DNA of 64,000 bases from Microbacterium sp. BR1 (GTDB lineage Bacteria > Actinomycetota > Actinomycetes > Actinomycetales > Microbacteriaceae), in contig NZ_NMUN01000004.1 of the NCBI RefSeq assembly GCF_002812725.1, positions 682,001 to 746,000 on the forward strand, in the 5' to 3' direction. The notes below the pieces were generated by a model. That model was not told where the DNA came from and made no database searches. It saw nothing but the letters and a program-made list of their open reading frames with translations. Position numbers and translations under genes: made by a program. Positions within the stretch are counted from its first letter, which is position 1. Each line of letters begins with the position of its first letter. This document shows positions 1 to 7,890 of the stretch, piece by piece.

Positions 1-530
1 GCGGCGAGACCCGCCGCGCCGGCCAGCGCCACGATGTCGCCCGGTCGCGCGCCCGAGCGAAGCACCGGCGCACGACCCTCCAGTGATCCGAGGGCCGTCA
101 CGGCGATCGTGAGCGTCGACGAGATCGTCAGGTCACCACCGATGACCGCGCATCCCGGCGCGAGCGCGTCGCAGCACGCCGCGAGGCCGTCGGCGAAGTC
201 GCGAACGAAGGACAGCCGAGTATCCGCCGGCATCGCGAGGGCGACCAGAAGGCCCGTCGGTCGCGCCCCCATGGCGGCGACGTCGGCGAGATTGACCGCG
301 GCGGCCTTCCAGCCGAGGTCCGTGCCGGACGACCAGGCCAGGCGGAAGTCCGGACCGTGCACGAGGGTGTCGGTCGTGGCCACCACACGACCGTCGGGAG
401 CGCGCAGCACGGCCGCGTCATCGCCCGGCCCGACCTCCGAACCCTCGGCCGTGCCGATGCGGTCGAGGATCACGCGGAGGATGGCGGCCTCGGCGAGGTC
501 GCCCACGCGCGGATCGCCGGGGTCGGTCAT
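1..530 (-). CDS. thiL: Thiamine-monophosphate kinase, 3' part cut off by window edge
   Basis: This is the first 176 codons of thiamine-phosphate kinase, which phosphorylates thiamine monophosphate to the diphosphate cofactor in the cytoplasm. The AIR-synthase-like N-terminal domain is visible: an early GPGDDAAVL segment, then TTDTLVHG, a DLGWKAAAVNLADVAAMGA stretch and GGDLT, all typical of ThiL nucleotide and metal binding. The frame runs off the left edge with no stop, so the C-terminal domain is missing only because of the window. The ATG at 530 is preceded by a -10-like TAGCGT exactly six bases upstream, suggesting a leaderless message. It is transcribed away from the DUF3515 lipoprotein gene, a common neighbour in Microbacteriaceae. 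Confidence 0.92.
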   Translation of the reverse strand, partial: MTDPGDPRVGDLAEAAILRVILDRIGTAEGSEVGPGDDAAVLRAPDGRVVATTDTLVHGPDFRLAWSSGTDLGWKAAAVNLADVAAMGARPTGLLVALAMPADTRLSFVRDFADGLAACCDALAPGCAVIGGDLTISSTLTIAVTALGSLEGRAPVLRSGARPGDIVALAGAAGLA

Positions 531-536
531 ACGTCC

Positions 537-542
537 ACGCTA
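537..542 (-). promoter_or_regulatory. -10 element of leaderless thiL promoter
   Basis: On the minus strand TAGCGT lies six bases before the thiL ATG, so transcription would begin at the start codon itself. No clear -35 box is seen. Confidence 0.5.
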
Positions 543-697
543 TCCCGTTCCGTATTCAGTCCCGCCGCGGGCGCGACCCGAACCCGCTCCGGAGAACACG
601 CGCGGATCGTCGGGGGCGGGTCGTCCGGGGGGGGGGTCGTCCGGAGAGACCGAATTGCGAACGCTCCGCGCCGCATCTCGGCCGCGGACGGCCTCGG

Positions 698-703
698 TAG
701 GCT
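698..703 (+). promoter_or_regulatory. -10 element of leaderless DUF3515 lipoprotein promoter
   Basis: TAGGCT is followed by six bases (GGAGGG) and the ATG at 710. The six bases also resemble a ribosome binding site but lie too close to serve as one, so a leaderless transcript is favoured. Confidence 0.5.
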
Positions 704-709
704 GGAGGG

Positions 710-1186
710 ATGTCCGTCCGACGTCTGTTCGCCGCAGCGGCCACCGCCATCATGGCCGCGGGCGTTCTGAGCGGCTGCACCGCGCCCGTGGCCATGGAAC
801 CCGGCCCGGACGCGAACGACCCGCTGTGCGCCGAGGTGTCCGTGCGGCTGCCGGACACGCTCGACGGCAAGGAACGGCGGCAGACGGATGCACAGGCGAC
901 AGGCGCGTGGGGCGATCCGGCGGCCGTGCTCCTCACCTGCGGCGTCGAGCCGCCGGGACCCACGACGATCCCGTGCACGTCCGTCGGCGGTGTCGACTGG
1001 ATCATCGAGGACGAGGGCGACTTCCGATTCCGTGTCACGACGTTCGGGCGTTCCCCCGCGGTTCAGCTCTACCTCGACACGAACGTGGACACGGGCGTGT
1101 CGAGCGCCGCGGTGCTCGAGGCCCTCGCCGCGCCGGTCGGGCGACTTCCGATCGACGGCGCCTGCACGGACATCCCGGCGCCGTAG
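710..1186 (+). CDS. DUF3515 family putative lipoprotein
   Basis: This 158-residue protein has a short basic N-terminus, a hydrophobic Ala-rich stretch and a lipobox LSGC (Cys about residue 22), so it is predicted to be a lipid-anchored exported protein. The rest matches the DUF3515 pattern by eye: a conserved Cys-containing segment near DPLCAEV, a LTCGV motif and a C-terminal CTDIPAP tail with a further Cys. The family has no known function and typically sits beside ddl and thiL in actinobacteria, as here, where it is convergent with ddl. A link to the cell envelope is inference from location. The start is set by the -10 box six bases upstream and by the signal sequence. Confidence 0.8.
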   Translation: MSVRRLFAAAATAIMAAGVLSGCTAPVAMEPGPDANDPLCAEVSVRLPDTLDGKERRQTDAQATGAWGDPAAVLLTCGVEPPGPTTIPCTSVGGVDWIIEDEGDFRFRVTTFGRSPAVQLYLDTNVDTGVSSAAVLEALAAPVGRLPIDGACTDIPAP

Positions 1187-1216
1187 CGAGGGCCGTGCCC
1201 GGGTACCGTCCGCGCG

Positions 1217-2305
1217 TCAGGCGCGCTCGAGAGCCGTATCGACCAGTTCGGTGATGAGTTCGGCGTAGGTCATGCCCGACGCGATCCAGCACTTCGGGAA
1301 CATCGAGATGGGCGTGAACCCGGGCATGGTGTTGAGCTCGTTCACGACCAGCCCGTCGGCCCTCAGGAAGAAATCCACGCGCGCGAGCCCGCGGCCGTCC
1401 ACGGCCTCGAAGGCTCGAGCACCCAGCGCCTGGATCGCCTCGATATCGGATGCCTCGAGCTCGGCCGGGCAGCGCACGTCGACACCGTCGCCGCCGAGGT
1501 ACTTGCCCTCGAAGTCGTAGAACTCACGGGTCGTCAGCACGACCTCGCCCGGCAGCGACGCCCGGGCGGACGCGCCTCCGCGCCCCTCCAGCACGGCGAC
1601 CTCGATCTCGCGCCCGACCAGGGCCGACTCGATCAGCACCTTGTCGTCTTCGGCGAAGGCGAGCGCGAGCGCGGCGTCGAGTTCGCCGAGGTGATGCACC
1701 TTCGAGACGCCGACGCTCGATCCGGCACGAGCAGGCTTGACGAACAGGATGTCGCCGAGCGCCGCGGCATCCGTTCGCACGCCCTCGGGATCGACATCCC
1801 AGCGCGCGCGACGCACCGTGACCCACGGGGCCACGGGCACACCCTCGGCCTGCAGCGCGATCTTCATGAAGTGCTTGTCCATGCACAGTGCGGAATCGAG
1901 CACCCCACCGCCCGCGTACGGCAGCTGCAGGGTATCGAGGAAGCCCTGAATGGTGCCGTCCTCGCCGTGCAGACCGTGCAGGATCGGCAGGACGACGTCG
2001 ACGGTACCGAGGTCTTCGACCGTCCCGTCGGCACGGCGCACACGCAGTTCGCGCGCGCCCCCGCCCTCGGGCCAGACGATGCGCGTGTTGTTGTCGACGA
2101 CCTCCGGCAGCATCGCGGCGTCGAGGGCGAACTTGTCGGGATCATCGTCCTCGAGCACGAACACGCCGTCGCGGGTGATGCCGACCGGGATCACCCGGTA
2201 CCGCTCGCGATCAATCGCCCGCAGCACCCCGCCCGCCGTTGCGGAGCTGATCGAGTGCTCGCTGGAGCGACCGCCAAAGAGCACCGCCACCGCCGGTTTG
2301 TGCAT
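1217..2305 (-). CDS. ddl: D-alanine--D-alanine ligase
   Basis: ATP-grasp ligase that joins two D-alanines for the peptidoglycan stem peptide. The 362-residue protein starts with an AVLFGGRSSEHSISS motif, carries the central GEDGTIQG loop, a KPARAGSSVGVSKV lysine/Ser-loop segment and the C-terminal ELNTMPGFTPISMFPK metal-binding region expected for Ddl. The ATG at 2305 was chosen because GAGAGGA lies just upstream and because it precedes the conserved AVLFGG strand; a further in-frame start exists at 2335. The beginning of ddl overlaps the 3' end of gpsA by 95 bp in another frame, which suggests translational coupling in a plsC-gpsA-ddl run. Confidence 0.95.
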   Translation of the reverse strand: MHKPAVAVLFGGRSSEHSISSATAGGVLRAIDRERYRVIPVGITRDGVFVLEDDDPDKFALDAAMLPEVVDNNTRIVWPEGGGARELRVRRADGTVEDLGTVDVVLPILHGLHGEDGTIQGFLDTLQLPYAGGGVLDSALCMDKHFMKIALQAEGVPVAPWVTVRRARWDVDPEGVRTDAAALGDILFVKPARAGSSVGVSKVHHLGELDAALALAFAEDDKVLIESALVGREIEVAVLEGRGGASARASLPGEVVLTTREFYDFEGKYLGGDGVDVRCPAELEASDIEAIQALGARAFEAVDGRGLARVDFFLRADGLVVNELNTMPGFTPISMFPKCWIASGMTYAELITELVDTALERA

Positions 2306-3338
2306 TCTGCGTCCTCTCGCCCCGAGGGGTGTCATCGTCGGTGGTCAGGTGTGGCGCGATCTCCTGCGGCTTCATCGTTCCATCGAGCACGCGTTTCACC
2401 TGCTCCACGATCGGCATCTCCACACCGACCTCTCGGGCCAGCTGGAGCACGGGAGCCACGGATGCGAGGCCCTCGGCCGTCTGCTGCATCTGCTTCACGA
2501 CATCCTGGAACGAGTATCCCTGACCGAGCAGGCGACCCGCGGTGTTGTTGCGCGAGAGCGGGGATTGGCAGGTCGCGATCAGGTCGCCGAGTCCCGCGAG
2601 ACCCTGGAGGGTCTCGGGCTGCGCGCCGTAGGCGACGGCGAAGTCGGTCATCTCGACCAGGCCGCGCGTGATGATCGATGCCTTCGTGTTCTCGCCGTAG
2701 CCGACACCGTCGACGATGCCGATCGCTACGGCGATCAGGTTCTTGAGCACCCCGCCGAACTCGGTGCCGATGACATCCGTGTTCACGAACGAGCGGAAGT
2801 ACGCGTTGCGTGCCCGGCGTGCGACCGCGTCGGCGGTCTCTTGACTCGTGGATGAGATGACGGCCGCGGTGGGCTGCTCCCGCGCGATCTCGAGCGCCAG
2901 GTTCGGACCGGATGCCACGGCGATGCGATCGGGATCGCACGCGAGTTCCTGCTCGATGACCTGGCTCATCCGCATTCCCGATCGGCGCTCGACACCCTTC
3001 ATCAGACTGATGAGCAGGGCGTCGGTGTCGGTCACGAGCGGACGCACGGCCTTCAGACTCTCGCGCAGAGCCTGACTCGGCACCGAGAGATAGATCTGAG
3101 TGGCCCCGTGCAGGGCCTCGGAGAGGTGCGCCGTCGCCGTCATCGAGCGGGGCAGGTTCACGCCCGGCAGGTATTCGCTGTTGCGCTTTCCCTCGGCGAT
3201 CTCGTGGGCGAGTTCGGGGCGACGCGCCCACATGGTGACCGACGCACCCCCGTCGGCGAGGATCTTGCCGAAGGTCGTGCCCCAGCTGCCCGCGCCGACG
3301 ACGGCAACCTTGGGACCATCCGGAGCTTTACGACTCAA
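2211..3338 (-). CDS. gpsA: NAD(P)H-dependent glycerol-3-phosphate dehydrogenase
   Basis: Makes sn-glycerol 3-phosphate from dihydroxyacetone phosphate for phospholipid synthesis. A Rossmann fold opens with VAVVGAGSWGTTFG, followed by the NSEYLPGV and SLMKGVE segments, a GPNLALEI motif, the catalytic-domain lysine in GGVLKNLIAVAIG, and GLGDLIATC with SRNN near the substrate site. At 375 residues it is about 40 longer than most GpsA proteins because the frame continues through a low-complexity tail (from about residue 335) that overlaps the start of ddl. The apparent start is TTG at 3338, overlapping the stop of the acyltransferase gene by 11 bp, so these genes are probably co-translated. Confidence 0.93.
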   Translation of the reverse strand: MSRKAPDGPKVAVVGAGSWGTTFGKILADGGASVTMWARRPELAHEIAEGKRNSEYLPGVNLPRSMTATAHLSEALHGATQIYLSVPSQALRESLKAVRPLVTDTDALLISLMKGVERRSGMRMSQVIEQELACDPDRIAVASGPNLALEIAREQPTAAVISSTSQETADAVARRARNAYFRSFVNTDVIGTEFGGVLKNLIAVAIGIVDGVGYGENTKASIITRGLVEMTDFAVAYGAQPETLQGLAGLGDLIATCQSPLSRNNTAGRLLGQGYSFQDVVKQMQQTAEGLASVAPVLQLAREVGVEMPIVEQVKRVLDGTMKPQEIAPHLTTDDDTPRGERTQNAQTGGGGALWRSLQRALDQLRNGGRGAAGD

Positions 3339-4092
3339 AGCGACCCGTCTCTTTCTGCGCGTGTGTGGCCGGATTCCACCGGACGGGGGGCGCCTTCTCG
3401 TCGCGCAGCTCTTCCAGCAGGGCGGCGATCGCGTTCATGAGGCGCTCGGTCGCCTCGACGAGCGCGCCGGGCTGATGGTGGCGCCCCTCGAAGTCCGACA
3501 GATCCACGGGATCACCGATCACGAAGTCCACCTGTTTGCGCGGGGGCCAGAAGCGGAGCTTGCCCCCGTACCTCGGCATGATCTCCTGCACGCCCCAGTG
3601 CGCCGCCGGGATGAGAGGTGCCCCGGATTCGAAGGCCAGGCGCACCGCACCGGTCTTGCCGCGCATGGGCCAGAGGTCGGGGTCTCGCGTGAGCGTGCCC
3701 TCGGGGTAGACGATGATGCTGCTCCCCGTCGTCGCCAGGCGCTCGGCGCCCGACAGGGTCGACTTCGCCGATGACGACGTCGAGTCGCGTGAGACCGGAA
3801 TCATGCCGGTGGCCCGCAGCGCCCAGCCGAGCACCGGCACCCGGAACAGGCTCTCCTTGACGAGGAAGCGCGGCGCGCGGCCGATGTCCCAGACGGTGAC
3901 GGCGACGACCAGCGGGTCGAACTCGCTGTAGTGGTTCGGCGCGAGAATGAACGATCCCTCGGTCGGGATCTTCTCGGCACCATGGATCCGGATGCGGGCG
4001 AAGTACTTCGTGAACGGCTCGACGATGCCGCCGAGCAGCCAGAAGACGCTCGGTCGTGACTTCTCGCTCGATCGCGGGCGGGTCCGGCTCAC
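3328..4092 (-). CDS. 1-acyl-glycerol-3-phosphate acyltransferase (PlsC family)
   Basis: Membrane-associated acyltransferase that adds the second acyl chain to lysophosphatidic acid, supplying phosphatidic acid. The 254-residue protein contains the catalytic HX4D block in APNHYSEFDP (about residues 52-61), the FLVKE segment, and the YPEGT glycerol-phosphate-binding block about 75 residues later. The GTG start at 4092 lies four bases after the murA stop, and its 3' end overlaps gpsA. Co-transcription with gpsA fits: one supplies the glycerol phosphate that the other's pathway acylates. The exact acyl donor and whether it is the housekeeping PlsC cannot be decided from sequence. Confidence 0.88.
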   Translation of the reverse strand: MSRTRPRSSEKSRPSVFWLLGGIVEPFTKYFARIRIHGAEKIPTEGSFILAPNHYSEFDPLVVAVTVWDIGRAPRFLVKESLFRVPVLGWALRATGMIPVSRDSTSSSAKSTLSGAERLATTGSSIIVYPEGTLTRDPDLWPMRGKTGAVRLAFESGAPLIPAAHWGVQEIMPRYGGKLRFWPPRKQVDFVIGDPVDLSDFEGRHHQPGALVEATERLMNAIAALLEELRDEKAPPVRWNPATHAQKETGRFES

Positions 4093-4096
4093 CGCG

Positions 4097-5479
4097 TCAC
4101 CCGACGATGTCGAAGTCGGCGCCGAGCGCGGTGAGCTTGTCGAAGAACTTCTCGTAGCCGCGGCTGATGATGCCGACGCCCGACACGCGCGATTCGCCCT
4201 GCGCGGCGAGGGCCGCGACGACGTACGAGAATCCGCCGCGCAGGTCGGGCACCTCGATCACCGCCCCGCTCAGCGGCGTGGGTCCGTTGATGACCGCGGC
4301 CTGCTCGAGAGCACGGCGCGGCACGCGGCGCTTACCCCCCTCGAGCCCGTTCGGGTGCACGACGATGTCGGCGCCCATCTTGACCAGGGCCTGCGTGAAT
4401 CCGAGTCGGTTCTCGTACACGGTCTCGTGCACGGTCGACTCGCCCTCGGCCTGCGTCAACGCGACGATGAGAGGCTGCTGCCAGTCGGTCATGTATCCCG
4501 GGTGGACGTCCGTCTCGACGACGACCGGCGTGATCGATCCGTCGCGACGGAACAGGATGCCGTCCTCGCGGATGTCGAACCATCCCCCGGCCTTGCGGAA
4601 CACGTTGAGGAACGTGAGCAGATCCTGCTGCTTCGCACCCTGCACGAAGATCTCGCCATCGGTCGCAAGGGCGGCGCAGGCCCACGAGACGGCCTCGTTG
4701 CGATCGAAGATCGAACGGTGGTCGTAACCGCGCAGCGACTCGACGCCCTCGATCAGGATGACGCGATTCGGCTCGTACGAGATGATCGCGCCCATCTTCT
4801 GCAGCACCGCGATCAGATCCATGATCTCGGGCTCGATGGCCGCGTTCTTCAGCTCGGTGATGCCCTTCGCCTTGACGGCGGTGAGCAGCACCTGCTCGGT
4901 GGCTCCCACGCTCGGGTAGGGCAACTCGATGTTCGCGCCGTGCAGGCCGTTCGGGGCCGTGATGCGGATGCCCTCGTAGCTCTTGTCGACGATCGCGCCG
5001 AAAGCACGCAGCGCATCCATGTGGAAGTTGATCGGCCGGTCGCCGATACGGCATCCGCCGAGATCCGGGATGAGCGCCTCGCCGAGCAAGTGCAACAAAG
5101 GACCGCAGAACAGGATCGGGATGCGCGAGGCACCGGCGTGCGCGTCGATCTCTTCGAAGTGCGCCGAGGCCGCACCGCTCGGATCGAGAACGAGACTGCC
5201 CGGCTCTTCGCCGTCCGTCACCGTGACGCCGTGCACCTCGAGCAGCGAACGGACGACCGCGACGTCGCTGAGTTCGGGGACGTCGCGCAGGATGCTGGGG
5301 CTCTCACCGAGCAGCGCCGCCACCATCGCCTTGGTGACGAGGTTCTTGGCGCCCTTGACCTCGATCGTGCCGCGCAGCGGCCTGCCACCCCTGATCGCGA
5401 GCACCTCTGCGCTCACTTTGGCGCTCCGTCCTGGTCCCGACTTCTTGTTGCCCGCCGTGTCGTTCAGGAGAGTCGTCAT
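4097..5479 (-). CDS. murA: UDP-N-acetylglucosamine 1-carboxyvinyltransferase (MurA)
   Basis: Transfers enolpyruvate to UDP-GlcNAc, the first committed peptidoglycan step. The 460-residue protein shows the two-domain inside-out barrel repeats, with KGAKNLVTKA near the N-terminus (Lys and Asn of the active site), LGGCRIGDRP bearing the Cys that fosfomycin alkylates in E. coli MurA, and a HPGYMTDWQQPL segment in the second domain. Mycobacterial MurA has Asp at that Cys position; here Cys is kept. The ATG at 5479 was chosen because the sequence before it lacks MurA similarity and overlaps leuD. It lies 11 bases after the leuD stop and four bases before plsC, so it is inside the leu-mur-pls run. 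Confidence 0.93.
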   Translation of the reverse strand: MTTLLNDTAGNKKSGPGRSAKVSAEVLAIRGGRPLRGTIEVKGAKNLVTKAMVAALLGESPSILRDVPELSDVAVVRSLLEVHGVTVTDGEEPGSLVLDPSGAASAHFEEIDAHAGASRIPILFCGPLLHLLGEALIPDLGGCRIGDRPINFHMDALRAFGAIVDKSYEGIRITAPNGLHGANIELPYPSVGATEQVLLTAVKAKGITELKNAAIEPEIMDLIAVLQKMGAIISYEPNRVILIEGVESLRGYDHRSIFDRNEAVSWACAALATDGEIFVQGAKQQDLLTFLNVFRKAGGWFDIREDGILFRRDGSITPVVVETDVHPGYMTDWQQPLIVALTQAEGESTVHETVYENRLGFTQALVKMGADIVVHPNGLEGGKRRVPRRALEQAAVINGPTPLSGAVIEVPDLRGGFSYVVAALAAQGESRVSGVGIISRGYEKFFDKLTALGADFDIVG

Positions 5480-5490
5480 GCGGTGCAGCC

Positions 5491-6102
5491 TCACTGTGCG
5501 GGAAGCGGCGGCACCGGTAAAGTGCGTGGCCTCCAGGATTCGCGTCGCGCTTCGTAGGCGGCGATCTTGTCTTCGTTCCGGAGGGTCAGCCCGATGTCGT
5601 CGAGTCCCTCCAAGAGACGCCACCTAGTGTAATCGTCGATCTCGAAGGGGACCCGGATATCGGCTATCTGCGCCTCGCGCGCCTCGAGATCGACCGTGAT
5701 CCGCACACCGGGATCCGCCTCGATCGCTGCCCACATGCGCTCGATGTCGGCTTCGGAGACCAGACCTGTGAGTAGGCCTTGCTTTCCCGCGTTGCCGCGG
5801 AAGATGTCGGCGAACCGGGGGCTGAAGACGACCTTGAAGCCGAAATCGCGGAGCGCCCAGACGGCGTGCTCGCGGCTCGACCCCGTACCGAAGTCGGGTC
5901 CGGCGACGAGGATGGATGCTCCCTGGTACGCGGGCTGGTTGAGCACGAAATCAGGATCCTGGCGCCACGAGGCGAACAGAGCGTCCTCGAAACCGGTCTT
6001 GGTGACGCGCTTGAGGTAGACGGCCGGGATGATCTGGTCGGTGTCGACGGCGGACCGCTTCAGCGGCGCGGCGATCCCGGTGTGCGTGACGAACTTCTCC
6101 AT
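5491..6102 (-). CDS. leuD: 3-isopropylmalate dehydratase small subunit
   Basis: Small subunit of the LeuCD isomerase that converts 2-isopropylmalate to 3-isopropylmalate in leucine synthesis. The 203-residue protein has the swivel-domain signatures: [11 protein letters not shown] at the start, [19 protein letters not shown] and [12 protein letters not shown]. The ATG at 6102 lies one base after the leuC stop, so LeuC and LeuD are translationally coupled and would be made in equal amounts. The position directly upstream of murA is a Microbacteriaceae arrangement. It shares the leucine-responsive leader proposed in front of leuC. Confidence 0.96.
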   Translation of the reverse strand: MEKFVTHTGIAAPLKRSAVDTDQIIPAVYLKRVTKTGFEDALFASWRQDPDFVLNQPAYQGASILVAGPDFGTGSSREHAVWALRDFGFKVVFSPRFADIFRGNAGKQGLLTGLVSEADIERMWAAIEADPGVRITVDLEAREAQIADIRVPFEIDDYTRWRLLEGLDDIGLTLRNEDKIAAYEARRESWRPRTLPVPPLPAQ

Positions 6103-6103
6103 G

Positions 6104-7648
6104 TCAGGCCTCTCCCGCCTCGACGCGCGCATAGATCGGTGTGTCCTCGACGGCGATGACGTCGTCTTCCAGATCGCTCGGGCTCGACAGCGTGCCGCGG
6201 ATGGCCGTTGCCGCTGCCACGAGGGGCGAGACCAGGTGGGTGCGCCCACCCTTCCCCTGACGTCCCTCGAAGTTGCGGTTGCTCGTCGAGGCGCACCGCT
6301 CGCCCGGGGCGAGCTGATCCGGGTTCATGCCCAGGCACATCGAGCAGCCGGCGAAGCGCCATTCGGCACCGAAGTCGGTGATGATCTTGTCGAGACCCTC
6401 GGCCTCGGCCTCGAGCCGCACGCGCGCCGAGCCCGGCACGACCATGACCCGCACCCCGTCGGCCTTCTTGCGACCCTCGATGATGGATGCGAAGGCGCGC
6501 AGATCCTCTATGCGGCTGTTCGTGCACGACCCCATGAAGACGGCGTCCACCGGGACATCCTTCATCGGCGTTCCCGCCTTCAAGTCCATGTACTCCAGCG
6601 CTCGCTCGGCGGCGGCACGCTCGTTGGGGTCGGCGATGTCGGCGGGCGTGGGCACGACGTCGCTCAGCGACACGCCCTGGCCCGGGTTCGTGCCCCATGT
6701 GACGAAGGGCTCGAGCTCGTTCGCGTCGAGGAAGACCTCGGCGTCGTACACGGCGCCCTCGTCGCTCGGCAGCGTTCGCCAGTACTCGACCGCCGCATCC
6801 CAGTCCGCGCCCTGCGGCGCGTGCGGCTTGTCCTTGACGTACGCGAACGTCGTCTCGTCGGGGGCGACCATGCCGGCGCGCGCACCCGCCTCGATGGACA
6901 TGTTGCACATCGTCATGCGGCCCTCCATCGAGAGGGCGCGGATGGCGCTGCCGCGGTATTCGAGCACGTAGCCCTGGCCGCCGTTCGCACCGATCTTCGC
7001 GATGATCGCGAGGATGATGTCCTTGGCCGTGACGCCGGGCTTGAGTTCGCCCTCGACCGTGATCGCCATGGTCTTGAAGGGCTTCAACGGCAGCGTCTGG
7101 GTCGCCATGACGTGCTCGACCTCGCTCGTTCCGATCCCGAATGCCATCGCGCCGAAAGCGCCGTGGGTGCTCGTGTGCGAATCGCCGCACACCACGGTGA
7201 TGCCCGGCATCGTCAGGCCCAGCTGCGGGCCGACGACGTGCACGATGCCCTGTTCTTTGTCGCCCAGCGAGTGCAGGCGCACGCCGAACTCCTCGGCGTT
7301 GCGGCGCAGGGTCTCGATCTGCGTGCGGCTGGTCAGGTCGGCGATCGGCTTGTCGATGTCGAGCGTCGGGGTGTTGTGGTCCTCGGTCGCGATCGTCAGA
7401 TCGAGGCGTCGCAGCGGGCGCCCCTCGGCGCGCAGGCCGTCGAATGCCTGGGGGCTCGTGACCTCGTGCAGCAGGTGCAGATCGATGTAGATGAGATCGG
7501 GTTCACCGTCGTTGCCCTTGACGACGAGGTGGTCGTCCCAGACCTTCTCGGCCAGGGTGCGCGGCGCATCCGGAATTCGGGCGGCGATCTGGGCGGCCGA
7601 CGGCTCTAATGAGCTGGACGCGGTGAACGTGGATTCAGGGTTTGTCAT
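6104..7648 (-). CDS. leuC: 3-isopropylmalate dehydratase large subunit
   Basis: Large iron-sulfur subunit of isopropylmalate isomerase. The 514-residue protein has [11 protein letters not shown], the substrate segment [15 protein letters not shown], and cluster cysteines in [12 protein letters not shown] and [11 protein letters not shown], so a [4Fe-4S] site is predicted. About 30 residues of poorly conserved sequence precede the RTLAEKVW block, making it longer than typical LeuC, but AGGAGAGA stands ten bases before the ATG at 7648 and supports this start. Upstream is a leader peptide with three Leu codons, so expression probably responds to leucine supply. Confidence 0.95.
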   Translation of the reverse strand: MTNPESTFTASSSLEPSAAQIAARIPDAPRTLAEKVWDDHLVVKGNDGEPDLIYIDLHLLHEVTSPQAFDGLRAEGRPLRRLDLTIATEDHNTPTLDIDKPIADLTSRTQIETLRRNAEEFGVRLHSLGDKEQGIVHVVGPQLGLTMPGITVVCGDSHTSTHGAFGAMAFGIGTSEVEHVMATQTLPLKPFKTMAITVEGELKPGVTAKDIILAIIAKIGANGGQGYVLEYRGSAIRALSMEGRMTMCNMSIEAGARAGMVAPDETTFAYVKDKPHAPQGADWDAAVEYWRTLPSDEGAVYDAEVFLDANELEPFVTWGTNPGQGVSLSDVVPTPADIADPNERAAAERALEYMDLKAGTPMKDVPVDAVFMGSCTNSRIEDLRAFASIIEGRKKADGVRVMVVPGSARVRLEAEAEGLDKIITDFGAEWRFAGCSMCLGMNPDQLAPGERCASTSNRNFEGRQGKGGRTHLVSPLVAAATAIRGTLSSPSDLEDDVIAVEDTPIYARVEAGEA

Positions 7649-7657
7649 GACAGTCGT

Positions 7658-7731
7658 TCTCTCCTGTGAGGGTGATCAAGCCCGCGACAGACTCCGCGAC
7701 GAGTGAGGCCTGGAACTAGGACTCGTCGCGG
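7658..7731 (-). promoter_or_regulatory. Candidate leucine-responsive leader structure upstream of leuC
   Basis: On the minus strand CCGCGACGAGT (7731-7721, the last codons of the leader peptide) is perfectly complementary to ACTCGTCGCGG (7704-7694), an 11-bp hairpin. A second GTCGCGG copy at 7688-7682 can compete for the same left arm. In addition the Leu codons contain TCTCCT, complementary to AGGAGA of the leuC ribosome binding site (7665-7658). A ribosome paused on the Leu codons would mask both the left arm and the anti-SD stretch. No U-run follows the hairpin, so control of translation or Rho access is more likely than intrinsic termination. The mechanism is inference. Confidence 0.6.
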
Positions 7732-7760
7732 CCGCTAAGGAGAAGGCGAGCGATCAGCAT
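7716..7760 (-). CDS. Leucine leader peptide of the leuCD operon
   Basis: Reading the minus strand from ATG at 7760 gives MLIARLLLSGRDES and a TAG stop, 14 residues with four Leu, three of them consecutive (CTT CTC CTT). A TAGCCT -10 box lies exactly six bases before the ATG, so the leader would be translated from a leaderless message. The stop is 67 bases before the leuC ATG. Leu-rich leader peptides before leu genes are a known actinobacterial regulatory device; this one has the expected composition and a downstream set of competing hairpins. Too short for routine gene finding. Confidence 0.75.
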   Translation of the reverse strand: MLIARLLLSGRDES

Positions 7761-7766
7761 TCGGCC

Positions 7767-7772
7767 AGGCTA
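7767..7772 (-). promoter_or_regulatory. -10 element of the leuCD leader promoter
   Basis: TAGCCT on the minus strand is followed by GGCCGA and the ATG of the leader peptide, placing the likely transcription start at the A of ATG. Confidence 0.55.
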
Positions 7773-7834
7773 CCACCGCGGCGCGCTCCCCCGGCGTCGC
7801 GCGCGGCCCCGGGCTTCTCCTGACCTCTTCCCCC

Positions 7835-7890
7835 GAACGGTCGCGACTCCCCGTGCGAATCCGCTGGCGTGCGGCGAGTCGCGACCGTTC
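7835..7890. repeat. 56-nt palindromic element, copy 1
   Basis: Arms of 19 nt (consensus GAACGGTCGCGACTCGCCG, one mismatch in the left arm) surround an 18-nt loop. Two further copies with the same arm and loop lengths are at 8652-8707 and 29168-29223, with unrelated loops. This copy lies upstream of the leu leader and fuses into the 5' end of the next gene. Confidence 0.85.
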
